Part shown: piece after piece, positions 11,400 through 22,969 of the stretch
Numbering within the stretch: the first letter of the stretch is position 1
Layout of the letters: each line of letters starts with the position of its first letter
NCBI RefSeq assembly: GCF_029867415.1
Contig: NC_081180.1
Location: 240,129,088 to 240,193,087 of the forward strand
Direction: 5' to 3'
Length of the DNA: 64,000 bases
DNA from: Vicia villosa
Lineage: Eukaryota > Streptophyta > Magnoliopsida > Fabales > Fabaceae
The notes under the pieces: generated by a model
Databases searched by the model: none
Seen by the model: the letters and a program-made list of their open reading frames with translations, nothing else
What the model was told of the DNA's origin: nothing
Position numbers and translations under genes: made by a program

Positions 11400-12878
11400 T
11401 TTTATTTAATAGGAAATGAAATTATGAAAGGAGTATTAGGGATACTCCAACCGAAAACAAAGCAGAAAATTTCTACTACTCAAAACAAGTGAGGGATAGA
11501 ATATTCCAAATATGAAAGTTACAAATTTCCACTAAATCATAATAAGAATGAAGCCACATCCAAAAATTAAAAACTACCTCTGACATACATTCGGTAAAAC
11601 TAAATGTCTCATTCTTAAAAATGATCGCATTACGCCTATTCCAAATGCACCAAACCGTGGCTAATCAAATAACCACAACAATAATCCTCTTAGCTTTAAT
11701 CTTCACCTTCTCTGAAATACAAGTAAATCTCTAAAACTCTTCCAAGAATAAATTGTCTAACGGAGCGATCCACTCAAAAACCTTCCTCCAAATACTAGAA
11801 ACAATGGCGCAACCCCCTAGAAGATGTTGTAAACGTTCCTTCACCAAAGAACAAAACACACAAAGATATTCACTTCCATCCAACAAAATGCCTCTCTTTT
11901 TTAATTGAGCCTTAGTAGCTACTCTATTATGAAAGATCCTCCACCCAAAGAAAATAATTTTTGGAGGAGCTTCTACCTTCCATAGAAACGCAACTGCCTT
12001 CACGATAGATGGGTTGAGAGCAGGACCAGTAAGCTTGGCTTTAAACTTGTCATAACAGGATTTTACCGTGAAAACACCCTCTGAGTTGCTACTCCAATCG
12101 AAACCATCCAAAACATTCTTCGTCGGAACAATGTGATGAAAAGAGTCTCGAAATTCTTGCCACAGATACCCGGTACTGTTGCTACAATCAAAGAAAAATT
12201 CCACAGAGTTCCAAACCTAGCCAGCAGCCGTGAATACACCAGCCTCTACTGCCGAAATTGTATCATTTCGCGCCTTGACGAACAGCTCTGAAAAAGCTTG
12301 CGTCACCGGCTGGTTTTCGGCCCAAGAACTGTACCAAAATGGGACATCAGTACCATTGCCAACCTTGCACAAAACAACATTGAAAAATTGTGATTCAACA
12401 AAGAAATATAGCTATCGGATAAAAGAATATCCCTCCACCAAATATGATCACGTTTATCAACAACGGAAACGTCACCAATAAGAACTTTCAACTTGACATT
12501 TCTATATCTGGAAACAAGAATACCACGCCACACCGCCTCATCTTCCACTAAAATCCTCCACTTCCATTTACTAAGCAACGCCACATTCATAACCTCCACA
12601 TTCTTAACACCCAAGCCACCTTCTTCCCGGGTTTTACACACGGAATCCCAACTCACCCAATGAATGGCCCTTTTGAGCTCGCTCCCATTCCAAAGGAAAT
12701 TGGATTGAATTGCTCGAATTTCCTTAATGATCTTGGATGGCGCTTTCTAAAAGGAGAGAGAATAAATAGGGATGGCATTAACATGGAATTGATTAAGCAC
12801 ACACGACCCGCTATGTTGAGGTTCCCTCCCTTCCAAACGGCCAACCTCCGTTTCAACAACAAGATCAAATCCTTCCAC
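11400..12878 (-). mobile_element. 5'-truncated L1-type LINE with 11-bp target duplication
   Basis: Minus-strand non-LTR retrotransposon of 1,479 bp. Its 3' end is an A-rich tail (minus strand ...TTAAATAAAAAA) at 11400. The 11-base sequence ATGATTCAATT flanks it at 11389-11399 and 12879-12889, and the interrupted repeat unit continues smoothly on both sides. Only the C-terminal part of the ORF2 region is present, as usual for truncated target-primed insertions. Confidence 0.85.
11731..12878 (-). pseudogene. LINE ORF2 C-terminal fragment (post-RT region and zf-RVT)
   Basis: Three overlapping frames translate as the end of a plant L1 reverse transcriptase. 12880-12653 reads LLLKRRLAVWKGGNLNIAGRVCLINSML. 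12656-12303 reads SWDSVCKTREEGGLGVKNVEVMN. 12204-11731 reads FLWKVEAPPKIIFFGWRIFHNR and CVFCSLVKERLQHLLGGC, the zf-RVT-like zinc-binding segment found near L1 ORF2 C-termini. The frame changes between pieces mean frameshifts or stops, so it is not functional. The catalytic RT core is missing. Confidence 0.85.
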
Positions 12879-12999
12879 ATGATTCAATTCTAATTTCATT
12901 AACTATTTGAGTTAATACGTTAGTCAAAACAATGTTACGTTTCACTCAAATATTGTTATGTTTCACTCAACATTTTGTTGGTCAAAACAGTGTTATTTT

Positions 13000-14145
13000 T
13001 CAAATAAATGAAAAAATGGTGAATATTATGAAGGAACAAGATGAAGATGTTGGTTTTGGGAGAAACATTATGATACATTTTCATTTAACAAAGGGAATAG
13101 AGAGAGTGAAAAATGAAAAAAATTATAAAAAAAAAAGTTTTGATTTTTCTTATCTGAACAAAGGAGAAGATAAGGTGTGATCCATGAATAGCTAATTTAT
13201 AGGAGACATGTTGAAAAAGTCTTGGTGGAAAAAAATGGTGAACACATGTGGAGAGAAAGGGTAAAAAAAGAACGGGGTTTGATTGATAGTCTATGGTTGT
13301 GATAATTGCTAGAGTTATTAAATAGTAAATAAGGGTGAATAATTAGTAAAGTATCTGATAAATAAAACAATCAATAAATAAGTTAGTAAAAAAAATAAGG
13401 GTGGACGATTAGTAAAGTATGCGATAAATCAATCAACAAATTAAAATTAAATATTAATTAATGAGCATTATTATTATTGTTTATTTATATTTTTAATTTT
13501 TAAAAAAATTAAAAATAAGTTAGTTTTTATTATTTGAATTTCTTACAGACTGATTTTAAGATTAAAAAAATTTATCATTATTTTAAGTTTTAGAAGATTC
13601 ATTTTCTTGCTCATCATATTTACGAATGTTTCAGACTAACATTTTAATCCAATCTTTTTATTATCTATATAAATGTTATCTTTGTGGTTATGTATTCCCA
13701 TATTTAAAAACAAATTCAAAACATAATATTTTAGGAATTAAAGTTGAAGAATAATTGATAGAATTTTTTAAAAAAATATCTCAAATATTTAATATATTGG
13801 GTAAAGTTAAAATGAACAATTATCTTACATAAATATTATACATATTCTATTAAAACACTACTTTAATTTTTATATTACTCTATTCATAGAGTATTGATCA
13901 TTTGCATTAAAAGAAATTCATCAAAAATAAAAGACATTTAATGTTAATTTAAATTATTTCGTGTGAACCAATTTTTATTTATTTAAGTCAACATAATGGT
14001 TTTCTATGAAGCTGGATGAAAAAAGTGAATTTATATGATGTCTCTTCTCTAATATATTTTTGAAAATTTTAATTTTCTTCTAATATGAAAATTATATAAA
14101 ATGGAAAAATGAAACTATTAATACAAATATTTCAATATAAAAAAT
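13000..14145. other. AT-rich intergenic DNA, nothing recognised
   Basis: No coding frame, repeat family or terminal motif could be supported. The short open frame near 12932-13180 overlaps repeat sequence and is low-complexity. Confidence 0.5.
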
Positions 14146-14149
14146 TAAT

Positions 14150-14858
14150 CAACCATTAAAATATTGAATATTAACGGGATCATGAAATTACGGATTAAAA
14201 TATTGAATATTAACGGGAACATGAAATTACTGATCACAATATTGAATATTAACGGGAACCTGAAGTTATGATTAAAATATTGAATATTAACGAGACACAT
14301 GTAATTAGTAATCAAAACATTGAATATTAACGGGAACATGAAGTTACTGATCACAATATTGAATATTAACGGGAACTTGAAATTACTGATTAAAATAGTG
14401 AATATTAACGGGAACATGAAGTTACTAATTAAAGTATTGAATATTAACGGGAACATGAAGTTATTGATCAAAATAGTGAATATTAACGGGAATATAAAGT
14501 TACTGATCACAATATTGAATATTAACGGGAACTTGAAGTTACTGATTAAAATATTGAATATTAACGGAAAAATGAAGTTATTGATTACAATATATAATAT
14601 TAACGGAAATATAAAGTTACTAATCATAATATTGAATATTAACGGGAACTTGAAGTTACTGATTAAAATATTTAATATTAACACGAACATGAAGTTACTG
14701 ATCAAAGTAATGAATATTAACGAGTATATGAAGTTACTGATCAAAATATTTTGAAATTAACGGGAACGAAGTTACTGAGCAAAATATTAAATATTAAGAA
14801 GAACATGAAGTTATTGATCAAAATAGTGATTATTAACGGGAACATGAAGTTACAAAAG
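14150..14858. repeat. 39-bp minisatellite, about 18 copies
   Basis: The unit contains 'gaatattaacgggaac' followed by 'tgaagttactgatcaaaat', repeated with about 39-bp spacing and scattered substitutions. One or two units are a base or more shorter. Because 39 is divisible by 3, frames stay open on both strands (plus 14320-14754, minus 14744-14145), giving peptide repeats of the NINGNMKLL kind. The array ends abruptly at 'gttacaaaaggctg'. Confidence 0.92.
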
Positions 14859-15129
14859 GCTGTTTAGACACAATTTAATTTTTGTGCTTTCAATTTCATT
14901 CCTGAATTTTTTTAGACACAATTTAATGTTAATTATTCTTATTTATTTTCCACAAAATGTTAATTATTTTTAATATAAAAGTTATGCACGAGTTTGTTAC
15001 TAGTTTGTTATTAAAAAACACCTTGAAGGAAACAGAGCCATATAAAAGTTATGCAATAATTCTATTAAAATATCACAACACCATGAAAAAAAACACTTAC
15101 TCCTATTAGACAAATATATCTTTAATGTT

Positions 15130-15457
15130 CGAGTCCACTTCTAGACTCATCTTTCATCAATCCAATATTTTGTATGCGTTGGACTAGGGAAAGTCTTATG
15201 AACATAAATTTCATGTAAATTCACAATGGCTCTTGTAGATGCACTCCAAGAGCCAATTTTTTTTTCATATTGTAGTATTTCTTCTCTTTTTAACATGCTA
15301 GGACCCATTGTTTTTTTGGATAAAAAGTCAAACTCTCCAAAATTGTCGCTCTTTGCAAAATAATCATTACTAAATCAAATTCAGAAGACATACACTTAAA
15401 ACTTAGGAGAACTACCACTTTGAGATTATTAAATTTGTGGCTGCACTTGTCAAGTAT
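15130..15457 (-). pseudogene. F-box pseudogene, 3' part (exon 3 homologue)
   Basis: This aligns by eye with exon 3 of the gene at 8.17 kb: minus strand SHKFNNLKVVVLLSFKCMSSEFDLVMIILQ (from ~15450) and the downstream ESLTFYP segment, then a frameshift before the Met-Leu-(Lys/Arg)-(Arg/Lys)-Glu-rich region. Homology stops exactly at 15457, where a copia LTR begins. The 5' part of this copy is at 34.6-35.28 kb. The region matching exon 2 and the start of exon 3 is missing. Confidence 0.8.
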
Positions 15458-15696
15458 TGAAATTGTAGACAGAAGACGATGCAATGATATTTTTCATATT
15501 GTATTGAGATTATTTTCACCACCTCTTTCACGTTGCTATTTCATACATTACATACTAGAGGCTATATCTACAAGGTTTGGCAGCACACCTCAAACTAACT
15601 ACTAACAAACTCTTAACAGAAAACACAATAGCCTTTCTTCCCTAGGTCTATTGTACATCATATATTTACAACATGTAGCTTAACATATCTCTAACA
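15458..15696 (-). repeat. 239-bp copia 3' LTR with polypurine tract
   Basis: The minus strand starts TGTTAGAGATATG and ends ...CTACAATTTCA. The tract CTTAAGGGGGG (15697-15707) immediately precedes it, as expected for second-strand priming. A 5-base target duplication cannot be tested because the other end is lost. Confidence 0.75.
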
Positions 15697-15708
15697 CCCC
15701 CCTTAAGA

Positions 15709-16202
15709 TCAAGGGGATTGGCATGTAAGCACCTTGAGCTTGCTTCTTAAATGTTGAAATGATGTTCTTCCTTGGGGCTTTGTAAGTGTGTCTGCTATTT
15801 GCGAAAATGCAGGCACATGTTGGATGACAAGTTGCTTCTCCACGACTCTTTCTCTTATAAAGTGTATGTCAAGTTCAATGTGTTTGGTGCGAGCATGAAG
15901 AACAGGATTGTTAGATAGCATGACTACACTTAAATTGTCACATAATAGCATGGGAGGATAAAACGTGATTTTCAGTTTAGTTAAGAGGGACTCTAACAAT
16001 AACAGTTCTGATGTAGTGTGTGCAAGTGTCTTGTATTCAGCTTCAATGATGGATCTTACAACAAGAGACTATTTCTTGGAGCTATACACTCAATGTCAGG
16101 ATCAAAGAATATACATCGAACTTGAAGTGGATCTGCTGTCATCCGAATCACTTGCCTAATTAGAGTCACTATAGGCTCTTAATGAGAAGTTTTAAGCTGA
16201 AG

Positions 16203-16236
<34 letters not shown>

Positions 16237-16623
16237 ATCAAACAATGTGAAATGGTACCGCTGATATATCTCAATATTCTTCTCACATCAGCCCAATGTG
16301 GATCAAGAGGTGTTGACATGAATTGGAAGGCTTTGTTGACACTTTAAGCAATGTCAGGTCGGGTTAATGTAACCTATTGTAAAGCTTCTACAATGAACTT
16401 GTACAACTAACTGTGGATCTAAGAAGCTTTGATCACCATGCTTGCTGAGTTTGCAAGTGATGAGCATGGAAGTTGGTACTCCATTGGCATTAGACATGTT
16501 ATCTCTTTCAAGAAGATCTCCAATGTATTTGGCCTGTGTCGGCAGAAGTGAGCCATTTGTCTGAGATATGAATTCAATGCCCATAAAATATTCTGGCTTA
16601 CCTAGCCGAAAACAAACTAACAA
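15709..16623 (-). pseudogene. Copia RT end and RNase H remnant
   Basis: 16623-16354 reads LGKPEYFMGIEF, GSLLPTQAKYIGDLLER, the C-terminal part of copia RT. The stretch near 16320-16230 reads MSTPLDPHWADVRRILRYI, and 15999-15709 reads LLCDNLSVVMLSNNPVLHARTKHIELD followed by a VPAFSQIADTLTKP-type end, the copia RNase H. Frames change between the pieces. An (AG)n run at about 16203-16234 interrupts them. Not functional. Confidence 0.85.
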
Positions 16624-16640
16624 CGGCCTTAGAGGATGAA

Positions 16641-16716
16641 GTCTAGCATATGGTTGTCAAAGTCAACAAAATCAAAATATTGGACGTTGGGCAAAGGATA
16701 AATATTGAGCCAAGAC
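16641..16716. other. Left flank of the Ogre-like insertion
   Basis: A short stretch between the copia remnant and the 4.2-kb LTR, probably the left remainder of the degenerate Ogre/Tat pol fragment whose right part resumes at 32804. The last five bases (16712-16716, AAGAC) form one target-site duplication. Confidence 0.5.
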
Positions 16717-19700
16717 TGTCGCTACCGCGAAAACTAACAGAGTCGCCACTAACATATTTATCCTGAAAAGGAAGGGAATGCCAGCAAACCACAAAACAAA
16801 ACAACGGTCTCACGACCAGAGAAGAGGGTAAGGGAGTCGGTTACGCGAGGGGAAGGTATTAGCACCCCTCGCGCCCATCGTACTCGATGGTATCCACGCT
16901 AGTGTCTAAATCTATGGGTGTGTAACAAATCTACGCTAATCTGGACTAAAATGAATGCAAAATGTAGGGAAAAGAAAGGATTGTGCTCGCACGGGCCCTA
17001 CCCCGCTGCCTACGTATCTGTTTTGCAGAATTAGAGCTACCGTAGCTCGGCTAACTAGTTTCTGGTTGTTTTGTGTTTTTTAGGTGAACGAGTTACATTC
17101 GCACTCCGCTGCTCGACCTTTGGAGGCTTACGCTTGGGAATGGAGCGGAAATAACAAGCTCTTAAGAAAAGAAAATCAAAGAGTGTGGTTTGTGCTTTAA
17201 AGAATGCATGAGGAAAACCTAAGCTAAGGGGGAAAGCTTGCTACCTAATATTATCATACAAAGGGTACAAGTCTAAACAAAAATAGCAACCTATGGGGAA
17301 AAGGAAAGCACACAAGAATATCACACAAACGAGCTCCGCTCGTAAAGCAAACAAAACCAACGGTACTGACCGAGTGGTAGAAAAGCGGTCCCGCCATAGC
17401 CAAGGGGAGCAGCTCAACCCAAGTCAACCAAGCATTAGACCTCGCGAAAATGATCGGGCCATAGACAAGAGGGCGGACCCCTCTCAGCAACCAAGCCGTC
17501 ACGGATCGCAAAGAAAAACGGTGCGTGCGTACACCGGGCATCAGCGTCGAGCAACGCGAGCTAAAGGAAAGGCGGGGGTCCGACTACATGAACCCTTTTC
17601 CTGACATACTCGATAACAAGATCTTGTGCAGGTTCAGAAGCAAGCAACGCGTAACGTGCGCATATTGAACAGATTCGATGAGACTAGGCGGGGGTTGATT
17701 GCTAGCCCTTTCCGCATGCCTTCCAAGAGGACTTAACGGAGTGCCATATAGGACTTATTACACCGTGACTCCCTGCCGCAAAGCACAAATATAAACACAC
17801 CAACACAAACAGAGCCTCTTTCGAGGGCTTGGCCAGATGCATGCCTAAATCCAACATCTCATGTTATAGGATGATGCGAGAAAGCGGTAAAAGGGACAAG
17901 GAGATACCGAGCGGATAGCAAATCCGCAGTGAGCTAGCAACGCAAGCAGAACTAAGAAACTTCACATAATCTAACATCCAGCAAAAACCAGGAGTCCAAC
18001 ATAAGCGTCAAAGCGATGCGGTGTAAAATAAATCACAACCGCTATGTGGTGCGTATAAAACACAACCACACAAGCAACCTGCAGAAAATACAATCCAGAC
18101 AATACAGGAATATACATCTCAATGAATGAGAGATCAAGTGAATCGCATCGGGAATAAGTTCGTGTCCCACAAATAAAGTGGAACACGATGCAAATCAATC
18201 GCACCGGAGGCGAATTCGTGTCCCACAAGTAAAGTGGAACACGAAAGCAAGTCGAATCGCAATCAAAGGCTCTCTCGAAGTACCTCGCACATCTCAACAA
18301 CCAAATCAGTAATAACAAGAAGGCACGCACCCGCCATAGAAAATACTAGTAATTAAATTCTAAGTAAATTCTAAAACAAAATCTAACAAGAGCAAATTGT
18401 TTTCATGACATTTTTATCTCAAAGTAAAAGAACAAAATTATGTACAAAACAATTAATGTCTAACAAGCAAAATATTACATGTTTTTGGTTATTTTTTATC
18501 ATGCTAAAAAAAAAACTAATCAAAATCAATTGATTTTATGTCAATTTACTATACTAAAAATAATGGAAAGCAAACTAGTACAAAAAAAACTAAAACTAAT
18601 GTGAATTAATATTGAAACAGGGGGTGAAATATAGAAAACATTGGTGCCAAGAGTAAGGCGCAGGGGCCCAAAGACTTTGGTGGCCCAAACTGTTTTTATT
18701 GTCACAATTCAATCAACATACAAAAAAACACATGGAGAGATATTGGGCTCAGAACAGAGGGGGTGCATGATGCAATTCGTGGCAGGCCCAAGGAAATTGT
18801 CTTGATCCATATTTCAGATTTTGATTAGCATTTTATTAACAGATTTATTAACCAAATCAAACCTTATGCTAATTAATCATTAATTCCAGCTAATCAGAAA
18901 AATTGAAAGAGGGATTTAGGTTACGTGAAACAGAGCTTGATCCTCTTCTTCTTCACGGTGAATCGGCGGCGCAACGTCTTCTCCGATCCTGTTCTCCTCC
19001 ATTCGCCGGAGCTTCGACCACAGCCTCACCACTCATCATCTCCGATTCTCCTTCGATTTCTCCGATTTGACTTAATTCTCAATATCCTCTCCTTCTACGA
19101 TGAAGCTTCTGTTGATGAGTGATGTTGCTACAGATGAAGGAGATTACATGATTGTTTCTGTAGAGATTTTGGAGAGTTGATTGAAGTTCCAGATCGAAGC
19201 GATATTGCAAACTGTCAAGAAACGGTTACGGTAATGATAACTCGCTGCAGATTCGTCGCGGTGAAGAGAATCGATGAAGACGTGAAGATTGAAGATTATG
19301 GAATTTGGTGAAGATTGAATCGTGCGATTGAGATGTGATATGAAGATGAGGAATTAGGTATTGCAACTTCTGAACCTTCTTCTTCGATCTCCATTCCTTG
19401 TCTTCGCGTTTCTTCCTCTTCTGCTTTTTCGTTTACGTTGTTGTTATTGTTATCGCGTTGATGAAGTTGCTCGCGATTGTTGTTGCGGTGTTGAAGGATG
19501 TCGACGCGATGCGGTTATTGCGATGATTTGTAGATGAAGGTGATGCTCAGAATTCAAGAATGAAGAGAGATCAAGGTTCGTGATGAATTGATGAAGAGAA
19601 TGTGGTTTTTCTGTGTTGCTTGAATTGGTGATTCAATGGTGAGAGAAAAAGTTTTGGTTTCGGTTTTGTGGCGAATCAAGATGATGAAGGTTCATGGATG

Positions 19701-20920
19701 AATTTTGTTGAAAGGTTGAAGAAGTTTTTCTGATGATTCAGTGGTGATGATGATGAAGATTCTTGAGAATGTCAGGATTGGTTATGGAGGATTGAAGAAG
19801 TTTGTTGAAGATGAACGAAGCGTCCATGGGAGAAAGCGATGAACCCAAAGTTTGTTACATTTTCGGCTAGAGTTTGTTACGATTCCTTTTTCTTATGAGG
19901 TGAGTTTTTGATACCCGTTTTCTCCTCTTCCCCCTTTTCTGTTATGAGTCTGTTATATCTTTTATCTCTTCCGAGCTATGAAATTCTGTTGCGGTTTTGT
20001 TTTTGCAGCAAGTCGGTTTTTTTTCTTTGGATTGAACCGGTTTTGGATTGGATTACGAAGGTGGACGATGGCACAAAGAAAGCTCTGTTTTTCTTCTGTA
20101 ATTACGCATCAAATGGTGTCATGGATATTTTGGTCTTGTGCAACTTCCAGAATGAATTCACTTGCCTTGGAGCTGCCAGCCATTTGCTGCTTTAGTTTTT
20201 TTTTTGTAGGATTTTTTTGTAATGGGCTTGAATTTGTAATGATGGGCTTTGTGTATAAGTTTGTAATGGTTTGGACTCTTTGTAATGAACTTTGAATGAA
20301 TATAATGGTTTGAAATTGTAATGATATTGTGATGAACAAAGCTTCTTTAGACCATGCCTTATGACATTGAATCATGTTGAACTTGACTTGATGAATGAAA
20401 TTGGTGAAAGACCTTGAATGACTTTGTATTCCCATCTTAATTCTCAAATGAACTTAAAATCAATTTCCAAAACAATTCACTTTGTATTGCAATCAACAAA
20501 CAATTGAGCGAAATAATAATCCCTCGATCAAAAACAATCCACAACCTCATTTTTTGCATCATGTATTTTAGCTTGAATTAAGTCCTCGATGAACAAAATG
20601 CCTTGAGCGAGATTCAAATAATATGATCAATTAGACCATCAAATCGAATTCATCCTCTAATCATTGGGACCCTAATTCAATCTTAATTCCTTAATTCAAA
20701 CCAAACTTGTACGATAAGTCATCAGAATATTGAAAGTATAGCGGCGCCTTCATAACCTCGTACAATGACTCAATACCTTGCAATTCATACCATAAGCTTC
20801 TTGACTTAATGATCTCGAAACAATGGAAACTCTTTAATTTTTCTTGATTTCTGAATGACGAAATAAACACCATCGATAACTTATAGCACAAAGAAAGAGG
20901 GCAAATTTTGGGGTGCAACA
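16717..20920 (-). repeat. Ogre-like LTR, lower copy (4,204 bp)
   Basis: The minus strand begins TGTTGCACCCCAAAATTTGCC and ends ...TTTTCGCGGTAGCGACA. It matches the copy at 28601-32803 at constant offsets close to 11,883, with roughly one substitution per 100-150 bases in the stretches I compared plus a few 1-3-base indels. Unlike a normal 3' LTR it is followed at 20921 by AAGAC and the same flank as the upper copy, so it behaves as a solo LTR. Its small open frames are identical in both copies and match nothing I know. Confidence 0.9.
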
Positions 20921-21865
20921 AAGACCACCCGATAAGCCACAATTAGCAGGCATGAAAAACAGTTGCGTCGAACGCCAAAGGCTTGATTTCATCTATGATG
21001 AAGAGCCTTTAGGTTTGGAAAAGGATCATGTCGCGTCAGCAACAAAGATGCCGCCCTATGATCCATTAGAGGAAACCAACCTAGGCGAAGGAACCGGTAG
21101 GAGAACGACATACATCAGTGCCAACAACGATCCCACCCTGGAAAATCGAGGTTATTAATTTACTAAATGAATATAAAGATAGTTTTACTTGAGATTATAA
21201 TGAAATTATAGGTTTAAGCAGAGATTTGGTGGCGTTAAAGTTGCCAACAAATCCTGGGAATAAACCTGTCTAGCAAATGCCAAGATAGTTTGCACCAGAG
21301 ATAATGTTCAAATAAAAGAGGAGATCGAAAGACTCTTGAAAATCAAATTCATAAGGACATCGAGGTATGTCGAATGGCTTTGAAATATAGTTCCACTTAT
21401 TAAATAGAACACGATATTGAGGGTTTGCATAGATTTCAGAGATCTGAATGCTGCAATCCCAAAGGAAGAATACCTTATGCTTGTTGGCGAAATATTGGTA
21501 AACTCAGTAATTAGTTTCGACTATCTTAGCATGCTCGATTGTTGCTCTGGTTATAATCAAATATTTATTGCAGATGACAATGTGCCGAAAATAGCATTTC
21601 ATTGCCCAGGCGCCTTAGGCACCTATGAATGTGTGGTGATTCCATTTGGTTTGAAGAATGCTGGGACAACTTACCAAAGGTTAATGAATTTTATTTTCCA
21701 TGACTATATCAAATCTTTTATGCAAATATATATTGATGATATAGTTTTTAAGTCTATGTCGCGACATGGTCATTTACACCATCTTTGAAAATTATACAAA
21801 AGAATGAGGAAGTATGGACTGAAAATGAATCCCCTTAAGTGTGCTTTTTGCGTGCAGGTAGAGGA
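20921..21865 (+). pseudogene. Duplicated Ogre/Tat RT fragment (lower copy)
   Basis: A plus-strand Ty3/gypsy reverse-transcriptase piece: 20913-21158 resembles the region upstream of RT (DPLEETNLGEG), then stops and frame changes, then 21417-21788 reads RVCIDFRDLNAAIPKEEY, LSMLDCCSGYNQIFIA, VIPFGLKNAGTTYQRLMN and the catalytic YIDD. These are typical of the Ogre/Tat lineage. It is a near-exact copy of 32804-33748 (I see one difference, 21157 A versus 33040 T) and ends abruptly at 21865, where unrelated DNA begins. Confidence 0.85.
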
Positions 21866-22049
21866 GGAACATCTTCGAATGATCTGGGTATCAGACGTAG
21901 CAGATGTCTTCCGAACAGGAATCGGGGATAGATGTCTAAGTCGATCTGGAAATCGAAATGAGATATTCCGGCTGACTTGGGCATCAACGGGTAGTAAGTA
22001 TCTCTGGTCTGGGCACCAAGGCGACATCTCCATCTGATGCAATTAAATC

Positions 22050-22650
22050 ATCAGGCAGATATTCCAACTGATCTGGGTATCAGTGGCTTGCTCCTTCGTA
22101 AGATCGACGAGATCCGGAGGCGGTTCCCTCAACTGAAAGTCTGGTTTATCAGGAATAGGAACAATATCTCTTCCGAACTGTGTACGCCGGGAAAGGAAGT
22201 CTTTAACTGATCTAGGCTCGATGCTAGAAAATAAGTAGAACAATCCTCTTCTGAATGAAAAAGTCAATCAGGTAGATATCTCCATCTGATCTGGATATCA
22301 GTGGCTTGCTCCTTCGTAAGATCGACGAGATCCGGAGGCGGTTCCCTCAACTGAAAGTCTGGTTTATCAGGAATAGGAACGGATATCTCTTCCGAACTGT
22401 GTGCGTCGGGAAAGGAAGTCTGTAACTGATCTAGGCTCGATGCTAGAAAATAAGTAGAACAATCCTCTTCTGAATGAAAAAGTCAATCAGGTAGATATCT
22501 CCATCTGATCTGGGCATCAGTGGCTTGCTCCTTCGTAAGATCGACGAGATCCGGAGGCGGTTCCCTCAACTGAAAGTCTGATTTATCAGGAATAGGAACA
22601 GATATCTCTTCCGAACTGTGTACGCCGGGAAAAGAAAACGTCTTCAACTG
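22050..22650. repeat. 218-219-bp tandem repeat, about 2.8 copies
   Basis: The segment 'cagtggcttgctccttcgta' begins at 22081, 22299 and 22518. The units are nearly identical, and each also carries 'gatcgacgagatccggagg' and 'tatctcttccgaactgtg'. The third unit is cut short near 22640. Confidence 0.92.
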
Positions 22651-22969
22651 ATAGTAAGCATCAGGACTGGGCAGACGAGTTCTTCTTCTGATTTAGACAT
22701 CAGGATAAGCGCCTGTAATGATTAGGCGAGTTGCTCTCTGGGAGGCATTTGAATATCTTGATGACTTTCCTGTAGAAAGAAACAGATATGATATGATTTA
22801 TGCATGATGCATATATGAATGTTTGTGGAATAACGTTCCTGAAAAGGAAAACGTTATGCGATTTGAGAATGCAATGCGAATGATGCATGATTCGAACGTT
22901 GCTTAGTGAGACAACGGAGGAGCACTGAATTGCTGAAGAAAGTCCTAGAGAGAGTATGGAACTCTGCGG

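Larger units (their letters stand above)
10990..13000. repeat. Diverged ~230-270-bp tandem units, split by a LINE
   Basis: Units beginning near 11000 and 11270 repeat 'atcttat.cttctgataatcaaat', 'aaagtaaataaatatgataagtta', 'atgattcaatt' and 'gttatgtttcactcaaatattgttat'. The second unit breaks at 11399 and resumes at 12879 after the LINE insertion, giving a precise pre-insertion reference. Confidence 0.65.
15458..16640 (-). mobile_element. Ty1/copia fragment, 3' half (minus strand)
   Basis: The 3' LTR is at 15458-15696, followed upstream (higher coordinates) by a polypurine tract and RNase H/RT C-terminal coding remnants up to about 16640. The 5' part of the element, with gag, integrase, most of RT and the 5' LTR, is absent. 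It sits at the lower edge of the transposon block that splits the F-box copy. Confidence 0.8.

Noticed and set aside
14145..14754. Open frames of 199 codons (minus) and 144 codons (plus)
   Set aside because: Both are produced by the 39-bp minisatellite. The peptides are pure repeats and the frames overlap on opposite strands.
18925..20295. Several plus-strand frames (65-105 codons) within the 4.2-kb LTR, repeated at 30809-32092
   Set aside because: Their identity in both copies follows from LTR duplication. They have low-complexity Phe/Leu/Ser-rich peptides with no domain, on the strand opposite to element transcription.
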